DNA of 64,000 bases from VBCG01 sp044226535 (GCA_044226535.1 JBGAGT010000015.1:1-64000); one strand, 5' to 3'. Numbered from the stretch's first letter, positions 39,333-48,005 are shown. Program-made: numbers and translations. Notes: generated by a model from the sequence alone, not told the origin.

Positions 39333-40139
39333 CTATTTGTACTTGGCGTGCATGTCCGCGGCGAACGCGGTGGGCTTGATGCCGTACTTCTTCTCGAGCC
39401 CCTCGATGAAGCCGGTCTTGTGCCAGTCGGTGACGACCTTCGCCATGAAGTCCGCGAATCCCTTCTCGCCCTGCTTGACCGCGAGGCCCCAGGGCTGCAG
39501 CAGGATCGAGGCGAGCGGCATCTCGTAGCCGGCCCACTCGGGCTTGAGCATCTCGCCGACGATGGCGGTGTCGTCGTAGGCGAAGGCGACGCAGTTGCCG
39601 TTCTTCAGCGCCGCATACGCTTCCGCGGTGCCGGGGAACGCCACGCCGACGATGCCGTACTTCTCCTGCAGTTCCTTGTTGTAGAACGAGCCCTGGATCA
39701 GGCACACGTTCTTGCCCTTGAGCTGCTCCCAGGTCTTGAGGTTCTCGGACTTTTTCACCAGCACGTTGGTGCCCGACGCGTAGTAGTCGGGCTGCACGAT
39801 GTCGACGATCTTGGCGCGCTCGGGCGTGTCGCTCATGGTCGCGATCATCATGTCGATCTTGCCCTGCTGCAGGAACTGGATGCGGTTGGACGCGACGACG
39901 GGGACGATCTCGAGCTTGACGCCGAGGCGCTTGGCGACGTCGGCGGCGAGGTCGGGCTCGAAGCCGATGACCTTGCCCGCGGGATCGAGGTAGCCGAACG
40001 GGCGGTAGTCGGCCTTGGTGCCGACCACCAGCACGCCCTTGCTCTTGATGTCGGCCATCACGTCGGCCGTGGCGAGGCGCGGCAACAACGCGCCCAGTGC
40101 CGCGAGGGCGGCAACGGCGAGGAATGCCTTCTTGCGCAT
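39333..40139 (-). CDS. amino-acid ABC transporter periplasmic binding protein
   Basis: 268 residues. Signal peptide of about 25 residues (LATA-D), then an SBP family 3 fold: GVLVVGTKADYRPFGYLDPAGKVIGFEPDLAADVAKRLG at the N-terminus and IDMMIATMSDTPERAKIVDIVQPDYY in the middle. Start has AGGAG. Delivers the substrate to the permeases just downstream. Confidence 0.94.
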   Translation of the reverse strand: MRKKAFLAVAALAALGALLPRLATADVMADIKSKGVLVVGTKADYRPFGYLDPAGKVIGFEPDLAADVAKRLGVKLEIVPVVASNRIQFLQQGKIDMMIATMSDTPERAKIVDIVQPDYYASGTNVLVKKSENLKTWEQLKGKNVCLIQGSFYNKELQEKYGIVGVAFPGTAEAYAALKNGNCVAFAYDDTAIVGEMLKPEWAGYEMPLASILLQPWGLAVKQGEKGFADFMAKVVTDWHKTGFIEGLEKKYGIKPTAFAADMHAKYK

Positions 40140-40162
40140 GGTGTTCTCCTTCGTCGGGGAAT

Positions 40163-41617
40163 TCACCGGCCGGGCGGGGTGCCGGCCGCTGCGGCCATTG
40201 TGCCCAATCGCCGCTTGACCGTCACGTCCTTCGCCTGGCGCAGGGCCTCGTCGAAGATGCTCATGGCGAGGTCGATGTCCTCGCGACGCACCGTGAGGGG
40301 CGGCGCGATCCGCCATACCGAGCCGCGCTCGGGCCGGCGCCGGATGTTCATCGACAGCCCCAGCGCCAGGCAGCGCTCGGTGGTCAGCGCGCCGAGCTCG
40401 TGCCAGGGCTCGCGCGTCTCGCGGTCCTTGACGAGCTCGACGCCACGCAAGAGGCCCATGCCGCGCACGTCGCCGATCTCCGGATGCCGCCCGGCGAGCG
40501 AGGCGAGCCCCGCGGCGAGGTAGTCGCCCATGTCGCGGCTGCGCGCGAGGAGGTTTTCCTGCTCGATGGTCGCCAGCACCGCGAGCCCCACGCTCGCCGG
40601 CAGCGGGTCGGACACGTGCGAGGTGTAGAACGCGAAGCCGCGGCGGTGGCAGGTCTCCTCGATCGCCTCGGTGGTGATGACGCCGGCGAGCGGCACGCCC
40701 CCGCCCAGCGTCTTCGAAACCGTCAGGAGGTCGGGCGTGACGCCGAGCGCCGAGGCCGCGAACCAGTGGCCCAGGCGCCCGAAGGCCGTCTGCGCCTCGT
40801 CGAAGATCAGCATCATCCCGCGCTTTTTCGCCTCGTCCTTGAGCGCGGCGAAGTAACCCTCGGGCGGCACGATCACGCCGCCCGCGCTGATGATGGGCTC
40901 GGCGACGACGGCCGCCCGCGCGCCGGTCGACTGCATGTCGTAGAGTTCGAAGCCCACCTTCATGCAGGTGCGGTCGCAGCGGTCGCGGCAGTGGCGCACC
41001 GGGCAGCGGTAGGCGTTGGGCTCGGGCACCACGAAGGTCCCCGGCATGCCCGGCCCGTAGCCCTTGCGGTCGGAGGCGTAGGAGACGCCGCCCGCGTTGC
41101 CCGTGACGCCGTGCCACGAGCCGCCCAGCCCCACGACCTCGAAGCCGCCGGTCGCGAGCTTGGCCATCTTGATCGCCGCCTCGTTGCTCTCGCTGCCGGT
41201 GTTGACGAACATCGACTTGGCGAGGGGCTTCGGCACGAGCTCGCCGAGCTTGCGCGCGAGCTCGACGACGCTGCGCGGGATCATCCCCGAGAAGAGGTGC
41301 AGCGCGCTGTCGCAGCTTTGGCGGATCGCGGCGACGATGTTGGGATGGTTATGGCCGACCGTCGCGCACATCTGCCCCGAGGTGAAATCGAGGATGCGCC
41401 GGCCCTTCGCGTCGGTGACGTAGCAGCCGCTCGCGTGCTCGACGAGCTCGGGATAGACGTCGCCGCCGTAGCGGATCAGGACGTCGCGGAAGGCGCGCGT
41501 GGCCTCGCCCGCGTCGCTGGAATCGCCGGCGCCGCCCACCTTGCCGGGCTCGCCCGCGTGGGCCGCCTTGCCGGCGTCGTCGCCTGCCGCCGGCAGGCCC
41601 GGTTCCTTGTCGTTCAT
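40163..41617 (-). CDS. class III aminotransferase, 2,2-dialkylglycine decarboxylase-like
   Basis: 484 residues. PLP-binding lysine K302 (LTVSKTLGGGVPL), D273 in IFDEAQTAFGRLG, and SGQMCATVGHNHP and LFSGMIPRSVVELA segments that align with dialkylglycine decarboxylase. The N-terminal ~40 residues are low complexity. An insert at 205-218 carries four cysteines (CPVRHCRDRCDRTC), not part of the canonical DgdA fold. In an operon with the importer and soxBDAG, so it probably transaminates or decarboxylates an imported amino acid. Overlaps the upstream gene by ATGA. Confidence 0.85.
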   Translation of the reverse strand: MNDKEPGLPAAGDDAGKAAHAGEPGKVGGAGDSSDAGEATRAFRDVLIRYGGDVYPELVEHASGCYVTDAKGRRILDFTSGQMCATVGHNHPNIVAAIRQSCDSALHLFSGMIPRSVVELARKLGELVPKPLAKSMFVNTGSESNEAAIKMAKLATGGFEVVGLGGSWHGVTGNAGGVSYASDRKGYGPGMPGTFVVPEPNAYRCPVRHCRDRCDRTCMKVGFELYDMQSTGARAAVVAEPIISAGGVIVPPEGYFAALKDEAKKRGMMLIFDEAQTAFGRLGHWFAASALGVTPDLLTVSKTLGGGVPLAGVITTEAIEETCHRRGFAFYTSHVSDPLPASVGLAVLATIEQENLLARSRDMGDYLAAGLASLAGRHPEIGDVRGMGLLRGVELVKDRETREPWHELGALTTERCLALGLSMNIRRRPERGSVWRIAPPLTVRREDIDLAMSIFDEALRQAKDVTVKRRLGTMAAAAGTPPGR

Positions 41618-42105
41618 GGACGTCGCTCCGGGATGTCGACCACGCGGGGCTCGTGGCCGGTCGCCGCGAGGAAGCGCTCGAGCGCCTCGTGCCCGACCAC
41701 CATGGTCGCATGATTGACCAGCGGGTGCGCGTGCACCGCCGCCGCGTCCCACAGCCGCCGGTCGATGACGAACTCGACGGCGTGCCCGGTGTCGTTGGCC
41801 AGCGCCAGGAAGCTCACCGAGCCCGGCGTGATGCCGAGGTGCTTCGCGAGGCGGTCGGGCGAGGCGAACCCGAGCCTGCCGGCGCCGAGCGTCGCGCCGA
41901 GCGCCTCGAGGTCGACCGCGAGGTCGTGCGGGACCGTCACCAGGAAGTGCCGCGCGCCCTTGCGGTCGCGCAGGAACAGGTTCTTGGTCTTGGCGCCCGG
42001 CAGCGGCGGGACCAGCCGCTCGGACTCCTCGACCGTCATCACCGGCGGGTGATCGACCCGCTCGACCGTGATCGCGTGACGGCGCAGGAAGTCGGCCAGG
42101 TCCAT
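41614..42105 (-). CDS. YbaK/ProX-type aminoacyl-tRNA deacylase
   Basis: 163 residues from the ATG at 42105 (a GTG at 42126 is an alternative). The single domain has MTVEESERLVPPLPGAKTKNLFLRDRKGARHFLVTVPHD and GSVSFLALANDTGHAVEFVIDRRLWDAAAVHAHPLVN, matching the Cys/Ala-tRNA editing family related to the ProRS insertion domain. Trans-editing of mischarged tRNA is the family role. Its coupling to the aminotransferase by a 4-base overlap is unusual. Confidence 0.87.
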   Translation of the reverse strand: MDLADFLRRHAITVERVDHPPVMTVEESERLVPPLPGAKTKNLFLRDRKGARHFLVTVPHDLAVDLEALGATLGAGRLGFASPDRLAKHLGITPGSVSFLALANDTGHAVEFVIDRRLWDAAAVHAHPLVNHATMVVGHEALERFLAATGHEPRVVDIPERRP

Positions 42106-42154
42106 CGCCGGGACGTCCCGCCGCACGCGTCACCGCGCGCGGGGACGCGCTCCC

Positions 42155-42724
42155 CTAGGCTTCGCGTCCGGGGACGCGCCGGCGGCTGCGCAGCGCGGCG
42201 AGCGCCAGCAGGACGAGCGCACCCGACAGCGCCGCAAGCGCGCCCGCGGACAGCGCAGGCACGGGAACGCTGGGCGCGGTCGCGGTGAGGTTGAGGCGCA
42301 GCGAGGCCAGCGAGTCCTCCCCGCAGACGATGTCGGTGACGAAGGTGATCACGCCTTCGAGGAGGCAGCCCACGTCGTTGGGGTTGCCGAAGAAGTTGAT
42401 GTCGCTGATGCGTCCCGAGCCGTCGGTCGAGAAGTACCACGCGTTCATGTCGGCGTAGGTGAAGGTCGTCGTGCCCCCGGGGATGCCGGGGCCCGTCGCG
42501 ACCAGCGTGACGTCGATCAGCCCGGAGGTGTCGATCGCGTCCCCCGCGAGCGTGTTGGGCGCGAGCAGCGCGTCGTCGAACGTGACGCTGCCCGACATGG
42601 TGTACGCGCCGCTGTGCTCATAGACGAGCGGCAGGGTGTAGGGTGCGGCCGACGCGGCGATGCCGGTCACGAGCGCGGCCAGCGCCGCGAGTCCACGCGC
42701 GACGAGCGCGCTGCGAGTCTTCAT
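42155..42724 (-). CDS. secreted protein with C-terminal VPVP-type sorting tail
   Basis: 189 residues. Signal peptide (about 26 residues, ending ASA), a beta-rich body (TMSGSVTFDDALLAPNT, TTTFTYADMNAWYFSTDGSGRISDINFF), and a C-terminal VPVPALSAGALAALSGALVLLALAALRSRRR: short motif, hydrophobic helix, arginines, as in IPTL/PEP-CTERM proteins handled by exosortase-like enzymes. Three tandem ATGs occur; 42724 is chosen for spacing from GGGGAGAG. A candidate promoter is TTCCGC with GATAAT (42788-42783). Confidence 0.75.
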   Translation of the reverse strand: MKTRSALVARGLAALAALVTGIAASAAPYTLPLVYEHSGAYTMSGSVTFDDALLAPNTLAGDAIDTSGLIDVTLVATGPGIPGGTTTFTYADMNAWYFSTDGSGRISDINFFGNPNDVGCLLEGVITFVTDIVCGEDSLASLRLNLTATAPSVPVPALSAGALAALSGALVLLALAALRSRRRVPGREA

Positions 42725-42858
42725 CATCATCTCTCCCCGGGTTCGATGCGATGCGGCGATTGCAGGCCGCACCGCAGCCCTCATTATCGCGGCTTGTGCG
42801 CCCGTGCGGAATGCTTTGCGTGGCCGTGCCGCGCACTCGCCGCGTTCACGTTGCATCA

Positions 42859-42886
42859 TTGACACCACCACGGTCGCGCGCACAAT
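42859..42886 (+). promoter_or_regulatory. promoter of the cyd operon
   Basis: Consensus -35 TTGACA (42859-42864), 16-nt spacer, -10 CACAAT (42881-42886). The -10 ends 6 nt before ATG 42893, so the message would be leaderless or nearly so. Confidence 0.65.
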
Positions 42887-42892
42887 GGCGGC

Positions 42893-43237
42893 ATGGCGCT
42901 CTTTCGCCTGCCGCGCGGCCCCCGCCGTCCCGATGCCTTGTCCGGGGCACCGCGGGCGGCGCCGAGGCCGATGCCATGGTCGGCGTTGCCGGCTTCACGG
43001 ATGTTCGGCCGCCACATCGCGGGCTTGCTGCTGCTCAAGCTGCTGTTGCTCGTGGCGCTGTGGGCAGTCTTGGTGCGGCCCGCGCCCCGCGCGACCGTCG
43101 ACGTCGAGCGCATGGCCATGCGTGTCGGCGCGACCGCCCGGGCCGACGGCGCCGATGCCGCGGAGCCGCGCGGCGCGACGCTGCCGCGGCAACACCCGCC
43201 GCAACGCCCGCCGCAACGCCCGGAGCAGCGGCCGTGA
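42893..43237 (+). CDS. cydP: cytochrome bd oxidase small protein CydP
   Basis: 114 residues if the leaderless ATG is used. The family core is MFGRHIAGLLLLKLLLLVALWAVLVRPAPRATVDVERMAMRV (from residue 37), one membrane helix, matching small CydP proteins found before cydA in betaproteobacteria. Residues 1-36 and the Pro/Gln-rich tail are atypical, and CydP is usually shorter. The internal ATG at 43001 would give a standard-size protein. Stop overlaps the cydA GTG by four bases. Confidence 0.72.
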   Translation: MALFRLPRGPRRPDALSGAPRAAPRPMPWSALPASRMFGRHIAGLLLLKLLLLVALWAVLVRPAPRATVDVERMAMRVGATARADGADAAEPRGATLPRQHPPQRPPQRPEQRP

Positions 43238-44814
43238 TCGATCCGCTCGTCGTCGACCTGTCGCGGCTGCAGTTCGCCGTCACCGCGCTCTACCACTTCC
43301 TGTTCGTCCCGCTGACGCTGGGGCTCGTCTGGCTGCTGGTCATCATGGAAACGGTGTACGTGATGACCGGGCGCGAGATCTGGAAGCGCATGACGCAGTA
43401 CTGGGGCGTGCTGTTCGGCATCAACTTCGCCATGGGTGTGGCGACCGGCATCACCATGGAGTTCCAGTTCGGCACCAACTGGGCCTACTACTCGCACTAC
43501 GTCGGCGACATCTTCGGCACGCCGCTGGCCCTCGAGGGGTTGATGGCCTTCTTCCTCGAGTCGACCTTCGTCGGGTTGTTCTTCTTCGGCTGGGACCGCC
43601 TGTCGCGCGTCGGACACCTGGTGGTCACGCTGCTGGTCGCCGTGGGCAGCAACCTGTCGGCGCTGTGGATCCTGATCGCCAACGCCTGGATGCAGTACCC
43701 GCTGGGATCGTCGTTCAACTTCCTCACCATGCGCATGGAGCTCGACTCCATCGCCAAGGTGATCTTCAACCCCGTCGCACAGGCCAAGTTCGTGCACACC
43801 GTCAGCGCGGGCTACGTCGTGGGCTCGATGTTCGTGCTGTCGATCAGCGCCTGGTTCCTGCTGCGCGGGCGCAACGTCGCCTTCGCCAGGCGCTCGATGA
43901 CGGTGGCGGCGAGCTTCGGCCTCGCCTCGGCGCTGTCGGTGGTCGTGCTCGGCGACGAGTCGGGCTACACGGTCTCCGAGAACCAGAAGATGAAGCTCGC
44001 GGCGATCGAGGCGATGTGGGAAACCGAGCCCCCGCCCGCGCCCTTCACCGTGTTCGGCTTCCCCGACGTCGCTGCGCGCACCACCCATCTCGCCGTGCGC
44101 ATCCCCTGGGTGATGGGCATCATCGGCACGCGCTCCATCGACGAGCCGATGCCGGGCATCAACGATCTCGTCGCCGAGGCCGACAAGCGCATCCGCCTCG
44201 GCCTTTTCGCCTACGACGCGCTGGAGCGGCTGCGCGCCGACCCGAACGATCCCGAATCGCGGAGGGCGCTGGCGGCCAACGTCGGCGACCTGGGCTACGC
44301 CCTGCTGCTCAAGCGCTGGCTCGACGACCCGCGCAAGGCCACCGACGCCGACATCCGCCACGCCGCCGAGAGCACCATCCCCAACGTCCCGGTGCTGTTC
44401 TGGTCCTTCCGCATCATGGTGGGGCTGGGCTTCTACTTCATCGCGCTGTTCGGCCTCGCGTTCTGGTTCGCCAGCACGCGCAAGCTCACCGAGCACCGCT
44501 GGTTCCTGCGCCTCGCGCTCTACAGCCTGCCGCTGCCCTGGATCTCCACCGAGCTCGGCTGGATCGTCGCCGAGTACGGGCGGCAGCCCTGGGCGATCGA
44601 GGGCGTGCTGCCCACCGCGCTCGGGGTGTCGAGCGTCTCGGCCGCGCAGGTCGGCACGAGCCTCGCGGGCTTCGTGCTGTTCTACACCACGCTCGCCGTG
44701 GTCGACGTCGCGATGATGCGGAAGTACATCGGCAAGGGGCCCGACGGCCTCGGCATGTGGAAGCAGAAGCCGATGGCGATCCGCGCCGCGCAGCTGCCGG
44801 GGGCGGGCGGCTGA
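43234..44814 (+). CDS. cydA: cytochrome bd ubiquinol oxidase subunit I
   Basis: 526 residues from a GTG coupled to cydP (GTGA). Very close to canonical CydA: LSRLQFAVTALYHFLFVPLTLGL with haem ligand H21, FGINFAMGVATGITMEFQFGTNWAYYSHYVGDIFG, the second haem-ligand region FVHTVSAGYVVGSMF, the quinol-loop region after LGDESGYTVSE, and GRQPWAIEGVLPTA. The full-length Q-loop region (GYALLLKRW) indicates the long-loop type. Quinol oxidase in the inner membrane with high oxygen affinity. Confidence 0.97.
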   Translation: MIDPLVVDLSRLQFAVTALYHFLFVPLTLGLVWLLVIMETVYVMTGREIWKRMTQYWGVLFGINFAMGVATGITMEFQFGTNWAYYSHYVGDIFGTPLALEGLMAFFLESTFVGLFFFGWDRLSRVGHLVVTLLVAVGSNLSALWILIANAWMQYPLGSSFNFLTMRMELDSIAKVIFNPVAQAKFVHTVSAGYVVGSMFVLSISAWFLLRGRNVAFARRSMTVAASFGLASALSVVVLGDESGYTVSENQKMKLAAIEAMWETEPPPAPFTVFGFPDVAARTTHLAVRIPWVMGIIGTRSIDEPMPGINDLVAEADKRIRLGLFAYDALERLRADPNDPESRRALAANVGDLGYALLLKRWLDDPRKATDADIRHAAESTIPNVPVLFWSFRIMVGLGFYFIALFGLAFWFASTRKLTEHRWFLRLALYSLPLPWISTELGWIVAEYGRQPWAIEGVLPTALGVSSVSAAQVGTSLAGFVLFYTTLAVVDVAMMRKYIGKGPDGLGMWKQKPMAIRAAQLPGAGG

Positions 44815-44866
44815 TGGCCGCCGCGCGCAACCGCCGCGGCCGCGGGCCGCGGGAGGCGGGCCGCTG

Positions 44867-46000
44867 ATGCCCGACTACGAGACCCTGCGCGTCGCCTGGT
44901 GGCTGCTGATGGGCATCGTGATCATCGGCTTCGCCGTCATGGACGGCTTCGACCTCGGCGCCGTGGCCTGGGTGCGCATCCTCGCGCACGACGACGACGA
45001 GCGGCGCTCGATCATCGAGACCTTCGAGCCCTACTGGGAGGGCAACCAGGTCTGGCTGATCCTCGGCGGCGGCGCGGTGTTCGCCGCGTGGCCCTTCCTC
45101 TACGCCGCGTCGTTCTCGGGCTTCTACTTCGCCATCCTGCTGGTGCTGCTGGCGCTGATCCTGCGGCCGGTGTCGCTCAACGTGCGCAACAAGCGCGACG
45201 ACGCGCGCTGGCGCGCGACCTGGGATGCGGCGCTCACCTTCACCAGCGTCGCCTCGGCGCTGCTGTTCGGCGTGGCACTGGGCAACCTCTTCCTCGGCGT
45301 GCCGCTGCGCTACGACGCCACCATGCGCCTCTCCTACGAAGGCGGGCTCCTGGGCCTCTTGCGCCCCTTCGCGCTGCTGGCGGGGCTGGTGAGCGTGGCC
45401 ATGATCCTGATGCACGGCGCGGCATGGCTCGGCGCCAAGGCCGATCCCGTCATCGCCACGCGCGCGAAGCGCGCGCTGGGCTTCGTCGCGCCCGCATACG
45501 CGTTGCTCTACGCGCTCGCGGGCCTTTGGCTGGCGATGGGCGTTCCGGGGCTTCGCATCGACGGGCCGGCGGCGACGCAGGCGCCCTCCAACCCGCTCGC
45601 CAAACACGTGGTCGAAGGCGCCGGCTGGTTCGGCAACGGCCCGCTGGGGCGCTGGGCGGTGATCGTCGGCATCGCCGGCATCGTGCTGGCCCTCGCCTGC
45701 GCGCTGCTGGCGCGCCGCGGGCTCGCGCGAAGCGCCTTCCTCGCGAGCTCGGCCACCGTGGCGGCCACCATCCTGTCGGTCGGGTTCGCGCTTTTCCCCT
45801 TCCTGATGCCGTCGAGCGTCGACCCGCGCAGCAGCCTCACGGTCTGGGACGCCTCGTCGAGCGAGCACACGCTGGGGCTGATGCTGATCGCCACGGGGAT
45901 CCTGCTGCCCATCGTGCTGGTCTACACCGCCTTCGTCTACCGCGTGATGCGCGGGCGCGTGTCCCTCGAGCACGTCCGCCGTACCCACGGCATGTACTGA
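44867..46000 (+). CDS. cydB: cytochrome bd ubiquinol oxidase subunit II
   Basis: 377 residues, normal CydB. Multi-helix membrane protein with WWLLMGIVIIGFAVMDGFDLG, FEPYWEGNQVWLILGGGAVFAAWP, and a C-terminal GLMLIATGILLPIVLVYTAFVYRVMRG. Separated from cydA by 52 nt that encode a 17-codon open frame overlapping both genes. Confidence 0.97.
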   Translation: MPDYETLRVAWWLLMGIVIIGFAVMDGFDLGAVAWVRILAHDDDERRSIIETFEPYWEGNQVWLILGGGAVFAAWPFLYAASFSGFYFAILLVLLALILRPVSLNVRNKRDDARWRATWDAALTFTSVASALLFGVALGNLFLGVPLRYDATMRLSYEGGLLGLLRPFALLAGLVSVAMILMHGAAWLGAKADPVIATRAKRALGFVAPAYALLYALAGLWLAMGVPGLRIDGPAATQAPSNPLAKHVVEGAGWFGNGPLGRWAVIVGIAGIVLALACALLARRGLARSAFLASSATVAATILSVGFALFPFLMPSSVDPRSSLTVWDASSSEHTLGLMLIATGILLPIVLVYTAFVYRVMRGRVSLEHVRRTHGMY

Positions 46001-46013
46001 GGAGGCGCGGCGC

Positions 46014-46148
46014 ATGTGGTACTTCTCGTGGATCCTCGGCATCGGCCTCGCCTGCGCCTTCGCCATCCTCAACGCCATGTGGCTCGAGCTCTACGAAGGC
46101 GATCCGCCCGCGCAGGACGACGCCATCGACAAGGAGCATCCCCGCTGA
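46014..46148 (+). CDS. cydX: cytochrome bd oxidase small subunit CydX
   Basis: 44 residues beginning MWYFSWILGIGLACAFAILNAMW, one membrane helix, then LELYEG and an acidic tail, the standard CydX/CbdX pattern. GGAGG is 7 nt upstream; 13 nt after cydB. Stabilises the bd oxidase. Confidence 0.93.
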   Translation: MWYFSWILGIGLACAFAILNAMWLELYEGDPPAQDDAIDKEHPR

Positions 46149-46165
46149 TCCGCGCTTGCGCGGGA
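46149..46165. repeat. REP-like palindrome (variant copy 3)
   Basis: TCCGCGC-TT-GCGCGGGA immediately after the cydX stop and before the convergent dadA-like gene. A related but not identical stem to copies 1 and 2. Confidence 0.4.
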
Positions 46166-46171
46166 TGACGT

Positions 46172-47413
46172 TCAGCCGAAGCGCGAGGCCGCGTAGGGCG
46201 CGAGGTCGATCGCGGGCTCGCGCCCCGCCAGCAGGTCGGCGACGTGGCCCGCGGTGGGCGCCGCGCCTGTCAGGCCGACGTGCCCATGCCCGAAGGCGAG
46301 GATGGCATTGCCACAGCGCGGCGAGCGCCCGATGACCGGCAGCGAATCGGGCAGCGAGGGCCGGTGCCCCATCCAGCGCGTCGCGCCGCGATACGAAAGC
46401 CCTTCGAACAGCCGCGACGTGCCGGCGGCGAGCATGTCGGCACGCCGCCAGTCCGGCGCCGCGTCGAGGCTCGCGAGCTCGACGGTGCCCGCCACCCGCA
46501 ACCCGTCCTCCATGGGCGTCGCGTAGAACTTGCCGGTTCCCGACATCACCGGAATGCGCGGCGCGACGCTCGCACCCTGCAGCGTGAGGTGATAGCCCCG
46601 CTCGGTGGTGAGCGGGACCCGCGCGCCCAGCGCGGCGGCGAGCGGCGCCGAATGCGCGCCCGCCGCGAGCACCACGGCATCGCAGTCGACCGGATCGCCG
46701 TCGGTGAGGACGCGCGCGACGCGGCCGTCGACCACGTCGAATCCCCTCGCCGCGCACCTGGCGAAGCGCGTGCCCGCCGCGGACAGCGCCTGCGCGAGCG
46801 CTTGCGACAGCCGCAGGGGGTTCGGGACGTGGCCCTGCTCGGGCAGCACGACGAGGTGGGTGATGCGGCGCGACAGCGCGGGCTCGAACTCGCGCGCGGC
46901 CTCGCCTTCGAGCACGTCGATCGCCACGCCGTGCGCGCGCCGCAGCGCGCGGCCGAAGGCATCGCCTTCGAAGTCCCGCGCGTTCTCGTAGGCGAGCGCG
47001 TAACCCTGCTGGCGGATCAGCTCGGGCACGCCGGCCCAGGCAGCGAGCGGGCGCCAGGCGGCGATGGTGGGGTCGAGCAGCGCATGCAGGGCATCGGCGA
47101 TCGCGGCGACGCGCGCCGGCGCGGTGCTGCGGTGGAAGCGCCACAGCCACGGCGCGAGGCTCGCGAGGTAGCGCCAGCGGATGGACAGGGGACCCTCGCG
47201 GTCCAGCAGCCAGCCCGGGACCTTGCGCCAGGTGCCGGGCGTGCCGAGCGGCACGCAGGAGGCGCGCGACAGGCATCCCGCGTTGCCGTACGAGCAGTAT
47301 TCGCCCGGCGGACGCGGGTCGACCAGCGTGACGCGGTGGCCTTCCTGCACGAGGCGCGCCGCGGCCGCGAGGCCCACCACCCCCGCACCGACGATGGCGA
47401 CGCGTTGCTGCAT
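46172..47413 (-). CDS. D-amino acid dehydrogenase-like FAD oxidoreductase (second copy)
   Basis: 413 residues. N-terminal AIVGAGVVGLAAAARL with TLVDPRPPGEYCSYGNAGCLS, then GRVARVLTDGDPVDCDAVVLAAGAHS, and a C-terminal GHGHVGLTGA. DAO fold and DadA-like length, but clearly divergent from the 237-1493 protein. Likely D-amino acid or related amine oxidation at the inner membrane. Convergent with cydX. 37 nt upstream on the same strand is the isochorismatase-family gene. Confidence 0.85.
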   Translation of the reverse strand: MQQRVAIVGAGVVGLAAAARLVQEGHRVTLVDPRPPGEYCSYGNAGCLSRASCVPLGTPGTWRKVPGWLLDREGPLSIRWRYLASLAPWLWRFHRSTAPARVAAIADALHALLDPTIAAWRPLAAWAGVPELIRQQGYALAYENARDFEGDAFGRALRRAHGVAIDVLEGEAAREFEPALSRRITHLVVLPEQGHVPNPLRLSQALAQALSAAGTRFARCAARGFDVVDGRVARVLTDGDPVDCDAVVLAAGAHSAPLAAALGARVPLTTERGYHLTLQGASVAPRIPVMSGTGKFYATPMEDGLRVAGTVELASLDAAPDWRRADMLAAGTSRLFEGLSYRGATRWMGHRPSLPDSLPVIGRSPRCGNAILAFGHGHVGLTGAAPTAGHVADLLAGREPAIDLAPYAASRFG

Positions 47414-47450
47414 GGGTTGTTCGCGCTCGAGGCGAGAAGCCGCGCCGCGG

Positions 47451-48005
47451 CTACAGCGCCGTCGCCGCCTCGTCCGCGGGGACGACCTTGGCGAACGCGC
47501 CGCTCAGCCCCGCGAGGTACGCGGCGTGGACGTCGGCCGCCGCGACCGATCGTCCCCCGAACGCGAGGTCGCGCGTCGCGCAGGCATCGTGCGCCAGCGT
47601 GCAGGCGAAGCCCGCGTCGGCCGCGGCGCGCGTCGAGGTGTCGATGCACATGTGGGTCATCATGCCGGCGACCACCAGGCCGTCGATGCCCTGCCCGCGC
47701 AGCAGCGCGTCGAGGCCGGTGTCACGAAACGCGTTGGGGAAGTGCTTGACGACCCGCCGCTCGCCCTCGCGCGGCGCCACCGCGTCGTGGATGTCCGCGC
47801 CGCGCGTGCCGGGCAGGAAGAAGGTCGCGCCCGGGCGCGTCGACAGGTGCTGGACGTGCACCACCGGCGTCCCGCGCTCGCGCGCCGCGGCGAGCAGCGC
47901 CGCCGCGCGGGCAACGGCGGCATCGGCGCCGACGAGCGTCATGGCGCCGCCGGGGAAGTAATCGTTCTGCAGGTCGATCAGGAGGAGGGCGGTGCGCATG
48001 GTCAT
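47451..48005 (-). CDS. cysteine hydrolase, isochorismatase family
   Basis: 184 residues. The catalytic triad of this family is visible: Asp in ALLLIDLQNDYFPGG, Lys in RRVVKHFPNAF, Cys in MMTHMCIDTSTRAA. Typical of nicotinamidase-like or amide hydrolases; substrate unknown. Two ATGs at 48005 and 47999 compete and neither has a clear Shine-Dalgarno sequence. Confidence 0.85.
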   Translation of the reverse strand: MTMRTALLLIDLQNDYFPGGAMTLVGADAAVARAAALLAAARERGTPVVHVQHLSTRPGATFFLPGTRGADIHDAVAPREGERRVVKHFPNAFRDTGLDALLRGQGIDGLVVAGMMTHMCIDTSTRAAADAGFACTLAHDACATRDLAFGGRSVAAADVHAAYLAGLSGAFAKVVPADEAATAL

